Of a stretch of 64,000 nucleotides of DNA, positions 8,194 through 16,862 are shown in pieces. The stretch is from Leucothrix pacifica (GTDB lineage Bacteria > Pseudomonadota > Gammaproteobacteria > Thiotrichales > Thiotrichaceae): NCBI RefSeq assembly GCF_003172875.1, contig NZ_QGKM01000036.1, forward strand, positions 1 through 64,000. Reading direction: 5' to 3'. Positions within the stretch are counted from its first letter, which is position 1; each line of letters starts with the position of its first letter. A program made the translations under genes and the position numbers. Under the pieces are notes generated by a model. The model was not told the DNA's origin, did not search any database, and was given only the letters and a program-made list of their open reading frames with translations.

Positions 8194-9875
8194 ATACGGT
8201 GATGAGCAATTGGCAAGTCATTAAACGTTTACTGGTACTGATGCGCCCTTGGTATGGCTGGATGCTTTTGGGGACCTTGTTATCGCTGATTACCATACTG
8301 GCCAATATCAGTTTGATGGCTTTATCTGGTTGGTTCATCGCAACGATGGCAATGGCCGGTATTTCCGGTGCTAGTGTTAACTATTTTACGCCCGCTGCGG
8401 GTATTCGTGCATTTGCGATTGCGCGGACCGCTAGCCGATACGGTGAGCGTTTGGTTACACATGAAGCGACTTTCCGATTACTGGCGACACTTCGAACGTG
8501 GTTTTACGAACACCTCGAACCGCTAGCACCGGCGATATTGCAGAACTATCGATCCGGTGACTTGCTTAGTCGCATCCGAGCGGATATCGATGCATTGGAA
8601 AACTTTTATCTGCGCATACTCGCACCGCTATTAGTGGCTGCGATTACCAGCTTAGTGATTCTGCTATTTTTACTGCAGTACAGTGTTCTATTAGCACTGA
8701 TCGAACTGGTGTTTTTGATGATCGCAGGCATCATGGTTCCCTTGCTGATTAACAAGCTGGCGCACCACGCCTCCACCCGACAAGTTGAAACCACTTCAGA
8801 ATTACGCTCTGCTGTTATCGACAGCACGCAAGGCATGAGCGAGTTATTGATTTATGGCGCAGCAGAAAAACAAGCAGAGCGTGTGAATGCTCTGAGTGAT
8901 CAACTATTGGATGACCAAAAACATTTAGCAAAGTTAAACGGTGGTTCGGCTTCGGCACTCGGCTTATGTGCCAACCTCAGTATGTGGTTGATGTTGATTG
9001 TGACTATTCCAATGGTCACAACCGGCAAGCTTGCACCAGCTAATCTGCCGATGATTGCGCTCTTTGCACTGGCTAGTTTTGAAGCGATTCTGCCATTGCC
9101 GCTAGCGTTTCAAACATTACCCGGCACACTTGCGGCTGCGCGACGCTTATTCGACATAGTCGATACCAAACCTGCCATCATTGAGCCTGTCACACCGACG
9201 GCTATGCCAGAACAGTTTGATATTGAAATCGATAATGTCAGCCTACGCTACCCGAATAGTCATACCAATGCACTAAACGCCATAAGCCTCAATATTCCAC
9301 AAGGCACTCACCTTGCTATTGTTGGGCCGAGTGGCTCTGGGAAAAGCACCTTGATCAACGCACTGCTGCGCTTTTGGCCTGTCGAGTCTGGGGAGATTAA
9401 ACTGGGAGATATCAATATTGATCAGTTTAGTGGGGAAGAGTTGCGTTTGCAGTTTGCCGTTGCAACACAGCAAAGCACTCTGTTTAACAGCACCATTAAA
9501 CGTAATTTATTACTGGCTAAACGTGACGCATCAGATGAAGAGCTTGAGCAGGTGTGTAAGCTGGCACAGATTCATGAGTTTATAGAAACCTTGCCAGAGG
9601 GTTATGAAACCTGGATTGGTGAAGCTGGACATAAACTGTCCGGCGGACAGATTCGTCGTCTGGGTGTTGCCCGCGCGCTGCTGAAACCGGCTTCTGTGCT
9701 TATTTTAGATGAGCCGGGTGAAGGTTTGGACAGTGTAACTGAGCAGAAAATGATTCAGGCCATCGTTGATAGTGCTAAGGGTCGCACCTTGATTTTGATT
9801 ACTCACCATCTGGTTGGGCTAGAGAATATGGATCAGATTGTTCGGCTTGAGCAGGGGCATATTGTCAAACGCTAA
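8190..9875 (+). CDS. cydC: thiol-reductant ABC exporter subunit CydC
   Basis: 561 aa, the partner half-transporter of CydD, overlapping it by ATGA. The membrane domain begins with LMRPWYGWMLLGTLLSL and has the conserved ALSGWFIA helix. The ATPase domain has Walker A GPSGSGKS, signature KLSGGQIRR, and Walker B VLILDEPGEGLD. The LSGGQIRRLG pattern and E-G-L-D after Walker B are CydC-like. The pair works in the inner membrane to export reduced thiols. Confidence 0.94.
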   Translation: MNTVMSNWQVIKRLLVLMRPWYGWMLLGTLLSLITILANISLMALSGWFIATMAMAGISGASVNYFTPAAGIRAFAIARTASRYGERLVTHEATFRLLATLRTWFYEHLEPLAPAILQNYRSGDLLSRIRADIDALENFYLRILAPLLVAAITSLVILLFLLQYSVLLALIELVFLMIAGIMVPLLINKLAHHASTRQVETTSELRSAVIDSTQGMSELLIYGAAEKQAERVNALSDQLLDDQKHLAKLNGGSASALGLCANLSMWLMLIVTIPMVTTGKLAPANLPMIALFALASFEAILPLPLAFQTLPGTLAAARRLFDIVDTKPAIIEPVTPTAMPEQFDIEIDNVSLRYPNSHTNALNAISLNIPQGTHLAIVGPSGSGKSTLINALLRFWPVESGEIKLGDINIDQFSGEELRLQFAVATQQSTLFNSTIKRNLLLAKRDASDEELEQVCKLAQIHEFIETLPEGYETWIGEAGHKLSGGQIRRLGVARALLKPASVLILDEPGEGLDSVTEQKMIQAIVDSAKGRTLILITHHLVGLENMDQIVRLEQGHIVKR

Positions 9876-9941
9876 TATTCTGGACTATCCTACACGCCTT
9901 ATTATGACAGTTGCGCAACAGCATCGGGAGCGTGGGATAAC

Positions 9942-10655
9942 ATGGCAAAACTACAAGGCAAAGGCGATTGCCAGAGCTGCCCTATCCGGCATAAAAGTAT
10001 TTTTTCAGAAATTCCGGTAGAAAAACTTCCGGAGGTTATAGGTGACTTCCGCACATCTGTCATCACGTTAACGCATAATGAAACCATTTACACTGAAGGC
10101 GACCCGGCCAAGCACACATTCACTTTGCGCAAAGGTTTAATCAAACTCACCAAGTCACTGGCTGATGGGCGCACACAAATTGTACGAATCATTGGTCATG
10201 GTGAGCTATTTGGTTTTGATGGTTTAGCCGGTGAAGACTACAACCAGACCGCTCTTGCCCTGACTGATTGCGAAATCTGCAAGCTTCCGATGAAGGATCT
10301 CGAGCGAATTCGTGCCAATAACCCTTCAGTTGATAAGGCTATGATGCAGAGCTGGATTCAGAGCCTGCGTGCCTCTGAAAATATGTTGCTTGATCTCGGT
10401 GCTAAAAAAGCGCCTGAGCGCTTAGCCAGCTTTTTGCTGAAATGGTGCAAAGACAAAGAGCCGGGGCAATGGATTGACTTGCCCATGTCGCGCACTGAGA
10501 TTGCTGAGTTATTGGGGCTGACAGTCGAAACGGTCAGTCGCTTTTTGTCGGACTGGAAGCGTAAGGGGTTTATTCAGGATACGCGTAGCACGATTCAATT
10601 GACAGACCCTGAAGGGTTGAAACAGGCGGTTTGTAGTTCGGCTCGCGGTTTGTGA
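9942..10655 (+). CDS. CRP/FNR-family regulator with two CxxC pairs
   Basis: 237 aa: cyclic-nucleotide-binding-like beta-roll (about 30-140), dimer helix, and a winged HTH, MSRTEIAELLGLTVETVSRF (about 178-197), whose ETVSR matches the FNR recognition helix reading TTGAT. FNR needs three N-terminal cysteines plus one more, but here the N-terminus has only C10 and C13 (CQSC) and the beta-roll has C110 and C113 (CEIC). A cluster built from two CxxC pairs is possible but unproven. It begins 66 bases after cydC with GGGAG upstream, so it may belong to the cyd operon and act on the FNR box at 3380. Confidence 0.88.
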   Translation: MAKLQGKGDCQSCPIRHKSIFSEIPVEKLPEVIGDFRTSVITLTHNETIYTEGDPAKHTFTLRKGLIKLTKSLADGRTQIVRIIGHGELFGFDGLAGEDYNQTALALTDCEICKLPMKDLERIRANNPSVDKAMMQSWIQSLRASENMLLDLGAKKAPERLASFLLKWCKDKEPGQWIDLPMSRTEIAELLGLTVETVSRFLSDWKRKGFIQDTRSTIQLTDPEGLKQAVCSSARGL

Positions 10656-10846
10656 GGTGCTTAACCAACTCATTTAAACCATAAAAAACTACTTTATGCT
10701 GCATTCCTACAACTTTAGTTGTAATTATTTCACTCCTTAAGAGTAAATTTTATACACAATAAGCGCATAAAAATCAATCATTTAATGTACAATGTTTCGT
10801 CCGATTTATAGACGATTTTGATTAACCAGGCGCTCAAAATATTCCC

Positions 10847-11437
10847 GTGAGTTACCCAATACCAAAACACAGCACACTTTCCGGCGTGCCTCTGATGCTT
10901 CGTAACCTAGTGAAGCAGGAAGGGGACTCTGGTTCAGAGCTCCTCAGCATGGTGGATCATTATGTCCAGCGTTGTTGCCGTGTATATTTCACACTTGATT
11001 ATAGAGACCAGCAAGATATTGCTCAGGAAGCAGCGATCAAATTAATCCTGAACTACGAAGATATGAAATATACAATTACCAAGCGCTGGCTGTATGTCAT
11101 GGTTAAAAACCTCTGCATTGATGCAGTCAGGAAGCAAGGTAGCAAAAACCAACTAACCTCCTCTGAATCACAACAAGACCCGGATGTTCCTTTGCCCGGC
11201 ATGGAAGAGTTTACTTATTCCTCTAACTTTGATCATCATGAATGTCTGGATAATGTGTTTGCCTATATTTCTGCCCAACCGAACGGGCAGGAAGACTTAA
11301 CCATTTACTCACACTTTGCCTACGGCCTTGGTCGTGCTGATATTGCACATATAACAGGCCGTACGGTCAATGCAGTCACCAAGCGTATTTCAATATTAAG
11401 AGCACGCCTGAAGACACTTCGTGATGAACTTTGCTAA
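10847..11437 (+). CDS. RNA polymerase sigma factor, ECF-like (sigma-70 family)
   Basis: 196 aa from a GTG at 10847; an ATG at 10892 is an alternative. Region 2 is seen as DQQDIAQEAAIKLILNY and KRWLYVMVKNLCIDAVRKQ. Region 4 is the C-terminal HTH ADIAHITGRTVNAVTKRISILRARLKTL. Such small sigma factors direct a dedicated regulon and usually answer to a membrane partner. The next gene, 18 bases downstream, encodes a single-pass membrane protein, the natural candidate for that partner. Target promoters cannot be named from the sequence. Confidence 0.85.
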   Translation: MSYPIPKHSTLSGVPLMLRNLVKQEGDSGSELLSMVDHYVQRCCRVYFTLDYRDQQDIAQEAAIKLILNYEDMKYTITKRWLYVMVKNLCIDAVRKQGSKNQLTSSESQQDPDVPLPGMEEFTYSSNFDHHECLDNVFAYISAQPNGQEDLTIYSHFAYGLGRADIAHITGRTVNAVTKRISILRARLKTLRDELC

Positions 11438-11455
11438 TACTTTACGGGTATTTTT

Positions 11456-12760
11456 ATGAGTGAGAAAGATTCCAAACAAACCCTGATTCCCCGAGATGAC
11501 GATGAGCAGTGGCAGAAAGTCCTCAGGGGTGAGGTTGAAGTGGATCAAGAGAATGAAACTCACCGTGAAGCCAAAGCGTTACGCGAGTATCTACTCAGTA
11601 CGGAGGTTAGAAACGCCGTTGAGTCAGTCCCTCCTTCTCATGCATTAAATACCATCACTCCGGAAGAAGCCAGAGTAGAATACCGACGCGCTAGTGCTGA
11701 GATTCACAGAAGGGCTAATACCGGGTGGTATCGCTGGCTGAGTTACGGTCTGGTTTCCCTGTTTGGCTTAATGGCTGGCTTAATTGCTTTCTTTGCAGCG
11801 AACTACTTCTCTGATTCAAAAGACACTAACAATGAGCGAGTCGCTTTATCATCCAGTGACAATAGAATTGATACTCAGAGCTTTGGAGATAAATATCAAG
11901 TCTACAAAAACGGGAGAACACCGGGTATTTATCCGAATATGCTCCCAGTGCCCGGGGGGCAATTCATTATGGGCTGTAGTAATGGTTGGGATGATGTTGC
12001 GGGGGGCTGTCGTGAGAATGAGTACCCCGCACACACCGTTACCGTCAAGTCATTTGAACTCGCCCAACATGAAGTGACTGTCGGACAGTTTCGCTTGTTT
12101 GTAGAAGATAGCAACTATCAAACGATCGCTGATGACAGGGGATGTGTAATTGCAGACCCTGAGTCGCCTTCGCCACGCTGGATTATGGATAAAGCTTCTA
12201 ACTGGCGCTCTCCGGGTTTTGAGCAAGAAGATTCACACCCTGTTGTCTGTCTGACTCGTTCGGATGCATTAGCCTATATCGCGTGGCTGAACAAAAAGAC
12301 CAGTAAACAATACCGACTCCCGACTGAAGCAGAATGGGAATATGCTGCACGTGCCGGTACGGCCACGCCCTACTATTGGGGAAACCGGGCAGACCATAAT
12401 CAAGCTAATTTAAAAGACATTGCCGGTGCTGATATTTGGCAGCATACCTCACCGGTTGGTAGCTTCCCTGCCAATCGCTTTAACCTTCAGGATATGCTGG
12501 GAAATGCCTGGGAGTGGGTGGCAGACTGCTGGCATGATAACTATATTTCAGCCCCTCTTGATGGTTCAGCCTGGAATACCAACTGTAATGGGAGTGATTT
12601 TATTACTCGACGCGGCGGTGCATGGGATGCTTCCACGTTAAATATACGCTCCTCTTATCGTAGTCATGCTGGCAGTACCGACCGAAGCCAAGGCTATGGA
12701 TTTCGGGTTGCTCATGACATGGCGCCGACAAGCTCAGAGGTAAAAGCAACAAGCGAATGA
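11456..12760 (+). CDS. membrane-anchored SUMF1/FGE-fold protein paired with a sigma factor
   Basis: 434 aa. A charged cytoplasmic N-terminus (1-92) precedes one transmembrane helix (about 95-118, YGLVSLFGLMAGLIAFF), then a linker and a periplasmic formylglycine-generating-enzyme-like domain (about 155-425). Fold markers are GGQFIMGCS, EVTVGQFRLFVE, RLPTEAEWEYAAR, LGNAWEWVADCW and GYGFRVA. The two catalytic cysteines of true FGE near the RRGG strand are absent (RRGGAWDASTLNIRSSYR), so a ligand-binding or scaffold role is more likely than formylglycine formation. The position directly after the sigma factor suggests it acts as anti-sigma or sensor, which is inference. Confidence 0.8.
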   Translation: MSEKDSKQTLIPRDDDEQWQKVLRGEVEVDQENETHREAKALREYLLSTEVRNAVESVPPSHALNTITPEEARVEYRRASAEIHRRANTGWYRWLSYGLVSLFGLMAGLIAFFAANYFSDSKDTNNERVALSSSDNRIDTQSFGDKYQVYKNGRTPGIYPNMLPVPGGQFIMGCSNGWDDVAGGCRENEYPAHTVTVKSFELAQHEVTVGQFRLFVEDSNYQTIADDRGCVIADPESPSPRWIMDKASNWRSPGFEQEDSHPVVCLTRSDALAYIAWLNKKTSKQYRLPTEAEWEYAARAGTATPYYWGNRADHNQANLKDIAGADIWQHTSPVGSFPANRFNLQDMLGNAWEWVADCWHDNYISAPLDGSAWNTNCNGSDFITRRGGAWDASTLNIRSSYRSHAGSTDRSQGYGFRVAHDMAPTSSEVKATSE

Positions 12761-12871
12761 ACAGACATCGTTTATAATTTTATCTTTTTTTACACACCCC
12801 CGTAAGAAAAAACTCTCTCGCCCGTATCTTCAATGAGCGTCAACAAGAAACAGGTCTGGAGAGAGAGCCAA

Positions 12872-13501
12872 ATGAATATCATGATAGCTAACGAAAGTCG
12901 TTTACTCGGGGAAGGGGTAAGCATGATGATTAAAGCATCTTTTGCAAACGCCGACATTGTGCTGGCAGATTCCGCAAAAGATATTATTAGAACCATTAAC
13001 GGCCCATCAACAAACAGCTGGCATGTCATACTTATAGACTCCCAGCTATCCAAACTGATTAAACCTAAGCGCTTACATCACTTAATGCCCGGGGCGAAAG
13101 TCTGCCTGTTTAATGCTAAGAAAAGCCGGACAACTCCAGATGAGTATCTCAGAGCAGGGTTCAATGGCGTGTTAGCTGACTCCACATCCCCCAATGATTT
13201 AAAAAAGGCGATGGGGACACTGCTATCCGGAAGAGACTTTTTCCCTGAAGAAGCGAGTCATTCCCGCAGAGGCTTTTTTAGATCTCCCCAAAGAGATAAC
13301 AAAAAGACCGTAATCACACATAGAGAGCAAGAAATTCTGTCCCTGATGGCACTGGGGTTAAGTAATAAAGAAATTGCCCGTCACCTTGATGTGGCAGAAG
13401 CGACCGTTAAACGCCATATTAGCAATGCGTTTAAAAAGTTGGGCGCAAAAAACAGGGTTGAGGCCACCCAAATGGCCAATGAAAAAGGGTTGTTACACTG
13501 A
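12872..13501 (+). CDS. LuxR-type response regulator with a degenerate receiver
   Basis: 209 aa from the ATG at 12872, which has GGAGAGAG about 5 bases upstream and aligns with the usual receiver start; the longer frame begins at 12833. The receiver reads MNIMIANESRLL where active ones read ADDH; the phospho-acceptor-like Asp in ILIDSQ is kept, but the conserved Lys position is changed (GVLADS). The C-terminal HTH (THREQEILSLMALGLSNKEI ... TVKRHISNAFKKLGAKNR) is a standard NarL/LuxR domain. It closely resembles the regulator at 15863, so they look paralogous. It probably does not depend on normal phosphorylation. Confidence 0.85.
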   Translation: MNIMIANESRLLGEGVSMMIKASFANADIVLADSAKDIIRTINGPSTNSWHVILIDSQLSKLIKPKRLHHLMPGAKVCLFNAKKSRTTPDEYLRAGFNGVLADSTSPNDLKKAMGTLLSGRDFFPEEASHSRRGFFRSPQRDNKKTVITHREQEILSLMALGLSNKEIARHLDVAEATVKRHISNAFKKLGAKNRVEATQMANEKGLLH

Positions 13502-13520
13502 CCTCAACCAGACTTTTTTG

Positions 13521-14552
13521 TTAACTACACCCCGTCCCTTTCTGCAAGTAACAATTAATCAACTCTAGTTCATCAACATCGCTGGTGTCTGTGGCGCAGC
13601 TACTTTTTTCCAGATCAACAGGCTGATCTAAATCCACCATGGACCACTTCGGATGGTAATTGCCTTCACCAAGGCCACCAGATGCCAGTAGCATTAAATT
13701 ATCCCTGATGACATTACTAATTTGATTAACTTGCTCACAACGCATTCGGTAATAATAAGAATTGTCTTTACCAAAATCATGACTCACCAAAAGTGCTTTT
13801 ACTGCAATAGTTGGCACTGTGACCCGGGTTAACTGATGACGACGATCTTTTGTGACATAGTCCTGAGGTAAAAAGCTTGCTGTCGCATAAGTCTGGTTCA
13901 ATCGGTCATCATCAATTGGCACCAGATGAATCTCATCCATATACTTACTTAACTTTTCATTCGACTTCATTTCCAATAAGCCGTTGATATAACTGACTGG
14001 CTTTCCGCCAACAAAAAACACCGCATCGACTTTACCAAGAATCAGTGATTCGTAAGCCTCCTTAGGTGTCAGGTCATAAATTTGCTTAACATTGATATCG
14101 AGTATATTCAGTATATTGTTGGATGTAATATGTGTGCCACTACCGAGCTCACCAACAACGACCCGCTTATTTTCCAGTTCATTGATTGATCCAATATTCT
14201 TGCGTGCCAACAGATGAACCTCCTCATCATAGAGAGGAAGGACCAACCTCAGGTTGCGAAGCACTTTTCTGTTAACCCTACTCGGATTCTTTGATAAAAA
14301 ATCAATAACGTCCGACTGTACGATTGAGATACCTGCATTTTCAGTACCCGCCATACGTCGAAGATTCTCCAAAGAACCTGACGATTTTGTGATATTGATA
14401 TCCACACCTTTCTCAGCGGCAAGGCTAGCGATATCTGTTCCCATGGAGTAATAAGTCCCACCTGAAGTACCTGTTGGCATCCCAATAGGAGGGTTTGCCG
14501 ATGTATTCAACGAAAAGGACAGCAATAGAATAAGTGATAATATTCGCTTCAT
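13521..14552 (-). CDS. TAXI-family substrate-binding protein (orphan)
   Basis: 343 aa with a signal peptide (MKRILSLILLLSFSLNTSA). The block GTSGGTYYSMGTDIA and SSGSLENLRRM, with the later VVVGELGSGTHITSNNIL, are typical of TAXI/TRAP solute-binding proteins. No TRAP membrane subunit gene is nearby. It sits amid two-component genes, so it may present a ligand to the BvgS-like sensor at 16863-19598 rather than feed transport. It has a Cys-containing C-terminal extension (SSCATDTSD ... CYLQKGTGCS). Confidence 0.82.
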   Translation of the reverse strand: MKRILSLILLLSFSLNTSANPPIGMPTGTSGGTYYSMGTDIASLAAEKGVDINITKSSGSLENLRRMAGTENAGISIVQSDVIDFLSKNPSRVNRKVLRNLRLVLPLYDEEVHLLARKNIGSINELENKRVVVGELGSGTHITSNNILNILDINVKQIYDLTPKEAYESLILGKVDAVFFVGGKPVSYINGLLEMKSNEKLSKYMDEIHLVPIDDDRLNQTYATASFLPQDYVTKDRRHQLTRVTVPTIAVKALLVSHDFGKDNSYYYRMRCEQVNQISNVIRDNLMLLASGGLGEGNYHPKWSMVDLDQPVDLEKSSCATDTSDVDELELINCYLQKGTGCS

Positions 14553-14599
14553 AATTCATTCTCTTTTAAAGGAGTTTTGTAAGAAAGCCGGTTGATGAC

Positions 14600-15355
14600 T
14601 CAATTTGCTTGCGTTAAAAACGCTTCAATATCGGCGTTCAGGCGCTGAGTGCGTTCGGCTTTGAGCTCGGCAAGGACGGCTACTTCTGGTTCCGTCTTAA
14701 TAGACTTTGTTAACGCAGTGTTGGTTGGCTTATTAGTCTCAGGCAAAACACTCAGCGACACCGCTTCAGGTAAATCCAGCGGGGTTACGATCGCTGAATC
14801 TTTTTTATCAAAAGCTATTGACCCAACCGCAAAGTGAATTGTTGATAACGTCACCAGCACCATCGCAGTACGCAGCATTAGGGGACTGTTTTTTTGTTTC
14901 GGACTCACAGTGGTTAATTGGTCGTTAGCGGCTTCTCTGCCGTTCTGACGTGTTTCTCGCATGAGTCGTGTAACCGGCTCTGAATCTGTATTAAGTTTTG
15001 GTGGAAGCTCTGGAAAACAGTGCTGTCGAATATTTCGACGCATGACTTCGGATAGTGATAATGCAGCCGCCCAGGCATCAACGCCCCAAGCGAGGTCAGG
15101 CTCACTTTCTGGCTGTCTTGAAACAATGTCGTTGATACATGTGTAAACATCTGACTCATCAACTTCAGCGCCTCGATGAGCAATCAAAGCATCTGGCAAC
15201 GCTGATTGTCTTAGTGACGTTAGTAATTGCTTCTCATGGGGATAATCAACCATATACCCTGCCAGATAGACTTGGCAGTAAGCATTCATAGTCGCTATTT
15301 TTTCTCCGTGATTTGCAACCGCAGATACTAAAATTCCATGCGCATCATTGTTCAT
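14600..15355 (-). CDS. single-pass membrane protein of unknown function
   Basis: 251 aa. The soluble N-terminal domain (about 5-105) follows a pattern known from many uncharacterised bacterial proteins: a helix with G.KIATMNAYCQVYLAGYMVD, E..LL.SLR..ALPDALIA, and an ending AWGVDAWAAAL. A polar linker (about 110-150) precedes a hydrophobic helix (about 157-173, MLRTAMVLVTLSTIHFAV). The rest is a Glu/Lys-rich tail, probably periplasmic. It lies upstream of the TAXI gene on the same strand, 47 bases away, so they may be co-transcribed. I do not know the function. Confidence 0.6.
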   Translation of the reverse strand: MNNDAHGILVSAVANHGEKIATMNAYCQVYLAGYMVDYPHEKQLLTSLRQSALPDALIAHRGAEVDESDVYTCINDIVSRQPESEPDLAWGVDAWAAALSLSEVMRRNIRQHCFPELPPKLNTDSEPVTRLMRETRQNGREAANDQLTTVSPKQKNSPLMLRTAMVLVTLSTIHFAVGSIAFDKKDSAIVTPLDLPEAVSLSVLPETNKPTNTALTKSIKTEPEVAVLAELKAERTQRLNADIEAFLTQAN

Positions 15356-15862
15356 TTGTTAAGCCCCCTTGACAATCTGACTACCTGAAGTGCTACGCCA
15401 GATAAGTCAAATTACTTCATAACCATTGTTTCATTCAATTTGCCCAAATATGAAGTGCTGAAACAAAGTTCTACATTAATGACGAAGACATTATCATAAC
15501 AACAGAACATTTTATGTATAAATAAAAAACACATTGATTATTAAGTAAACATTGAATACACCTTAAGATGTAGATTTTTGTATTTTTTTAATGCAACACA
15601 ATCCAGCTCAGGACTACTTCATCATTCCAGGCGAGTCTTAATGCATGGATTTAAACAGGATATTGGTTCGTTGAGCGCTCGGCCTGCTTGTGCAGACCTG
15701 AAAAGAAATAATTGTCTGTAAGATACAATTATGTAATGCTAAAAAGTGACCAACTAAGTTAAAGTCGGTCTAAAATACATAACTAGCCATAAATGACTTG
15801 ATACCGACTTACAAAAAGCTACTTATGCAAACTAAAAACCGATACTGAAGCCCCATAAACCT
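15356..15862. other. intergenic region between divergent genes, no gene seen
   Basis: 507 AT-rich bases between a minus-strand membrane protein gene and the response regulator gene. I see no coding frame or RNA gene. TTGTTTCA (15426-15433) and TGAAACAA (15459-15466) form an 8-bp inverted repeat and TGAAGTGCT occurs twice, but neither matches a site I know. Promoters for both neighbours should lie here. Confidence 0.4.
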
Positions 15863-16483
15863 ATGAAAATACTGCTCGCAGACGACCACACGCTGTTTAG
15901 AGATGGATTTTCTATGATTATCAGTGCCACGACTATCGATGCAGAAATCTACCCGGCCGATAACTGGAATGAAGCACTGTCTCTGATACAGAAACAATCA
16001 TTCGATATCGCATTACTGGACTTATTCATGCCGGGAAACAAACCTTGGCAACAAGAACTGTCTACGTTTATGTCCCACGCGTCTAATGTACCTGTTTGTA
16101 TTGTGTCAGCTTCCAATAATCAGTCGCATATCAATCAGGCATTTAAACTGGGCGTGAAGGGCTATATCCGCAAAACATCCGGAGCCTCTGAAGTCAAAAG
16201 AGCATTATCCAGCGTTCTCAATGGCGGACATTACCGGGACTGGAAAATCTCGCCACCCCCTGAATCAATCAAAACGGCTGACCTAAAACTAACCAGACGA
16301 CAGAAGGAGATACTCATGCTGATTGCTGATGGTAATAGCAACAAACAAATAAGCTTGTTGTTGAGTATCAGTGAGAGCACCGTGAAGCGCCACGTCTATG
16401 ACTTGTTTAAGGCACTCGGCGCAAAAAACAGAGTAGATGCCGTACAGATCGCCAAGAAACAACACTTACTAATAGATCAATGA
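15863..16483 (+). CDS. NarL/LuxR-type response regulator
   Basis: 206 aa. The receiver is complete: acidic pair D7-D8 (LLADDHTLFRDG), phospho-acceptor D53 (IALLDLFMPG), and conserved Lys in GYIRKTS. The C-terminal HTH (LTRRQKEILMLIADGNSNKQI ... STVKRHVYDLFKALGAKNR) binds DNA. It overlaps the Hpt gene by ATGA, and a hybrid kinase gene converges from the other side, so it is the likely output of that phosphorelay. Confidence 0.93.
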   Translation: MKILLADDHTLFRDGFSMIISATTIDAEIYPADNWNEALSLIQKQSFDIALLDLFMPGNKPWQQELSTFMSHASNVPVCIVSASNNQSHINQAFKLGVKGYIRKTSGASEVKRALSSVLNGGHYRDWKISPPPESIKTADLKLTRRQKEILMLIADGNSNKQISLLLSISESTVKRHVYDLFKALGAKNRVDAVQIAKKQHLLIDQ

Positions 16484-16839
16484 ACCCCACTCCTACCGTA
16501 AACACGGGATACGACCCGATAGAAAAGCTCAGTGCGTTGCTCACTCCTGCACAGGTATTTAAATTTGTTCAACAAGCTGTTCCCGAACTAAAGCTGGCAC
16601 ATGCCTCACTTCAACACTCACTCATCAATCAGCAATGGGCAGATGCATCCAAGCAGGCACACCGCTTAAAATCAACGATTAGCCTGCTTTCTGTCGATAG
16701 TCTTGTTCACAACCTGGACCTTATCGAGTCTGCTGACAGCACAGCCGTTGAATCCTCAGACTTTAGAGAGCTAGTGGCAAGTCAGTGCCAACAATTAGTG
16801 GATAGTCTGGAGTCATATTTGAACAACAAGCCAGACTGA
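16480..16839 (+). CDS. stand-alone Hpt phosphotransfer protein
   Basis: 119 aa, helical, with HRLKSTISLL giving the phospho-accepting His61 followed by the usual Lys at +3 and Ser at +4. It starts inside the end of the response regulator gene (ATGA at 16480). The convergent kinase has a receiver but no Hpt domain, so this protein probably shuttles phosphate from that receiver to D53 of the LuxR regulator. The family normally has this domain fused to the kinase in BvgS/EvgS. Confidence 0.85.
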   Translation: MNPTPTVNTGYDPIEKLSALLTPAQVFKFVQQAVPELKLAHASLQHSLINQQWADASKQAHRLKSTISLLSVDSLVHNLDLIESADSTAVESSDFRELVASQCQQLVDSLESYLNNKPD

Positions 16840-16862
16840 TTCAGCACAATGTTGTCGCATGT

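Noticed and set aside
11456-12760. Active formylglycine-generating enzyme
   Set aside because: The fold is present but the catalytic cysteines in the C-terminal strand are missing, and no sulfatase gene is nearby.
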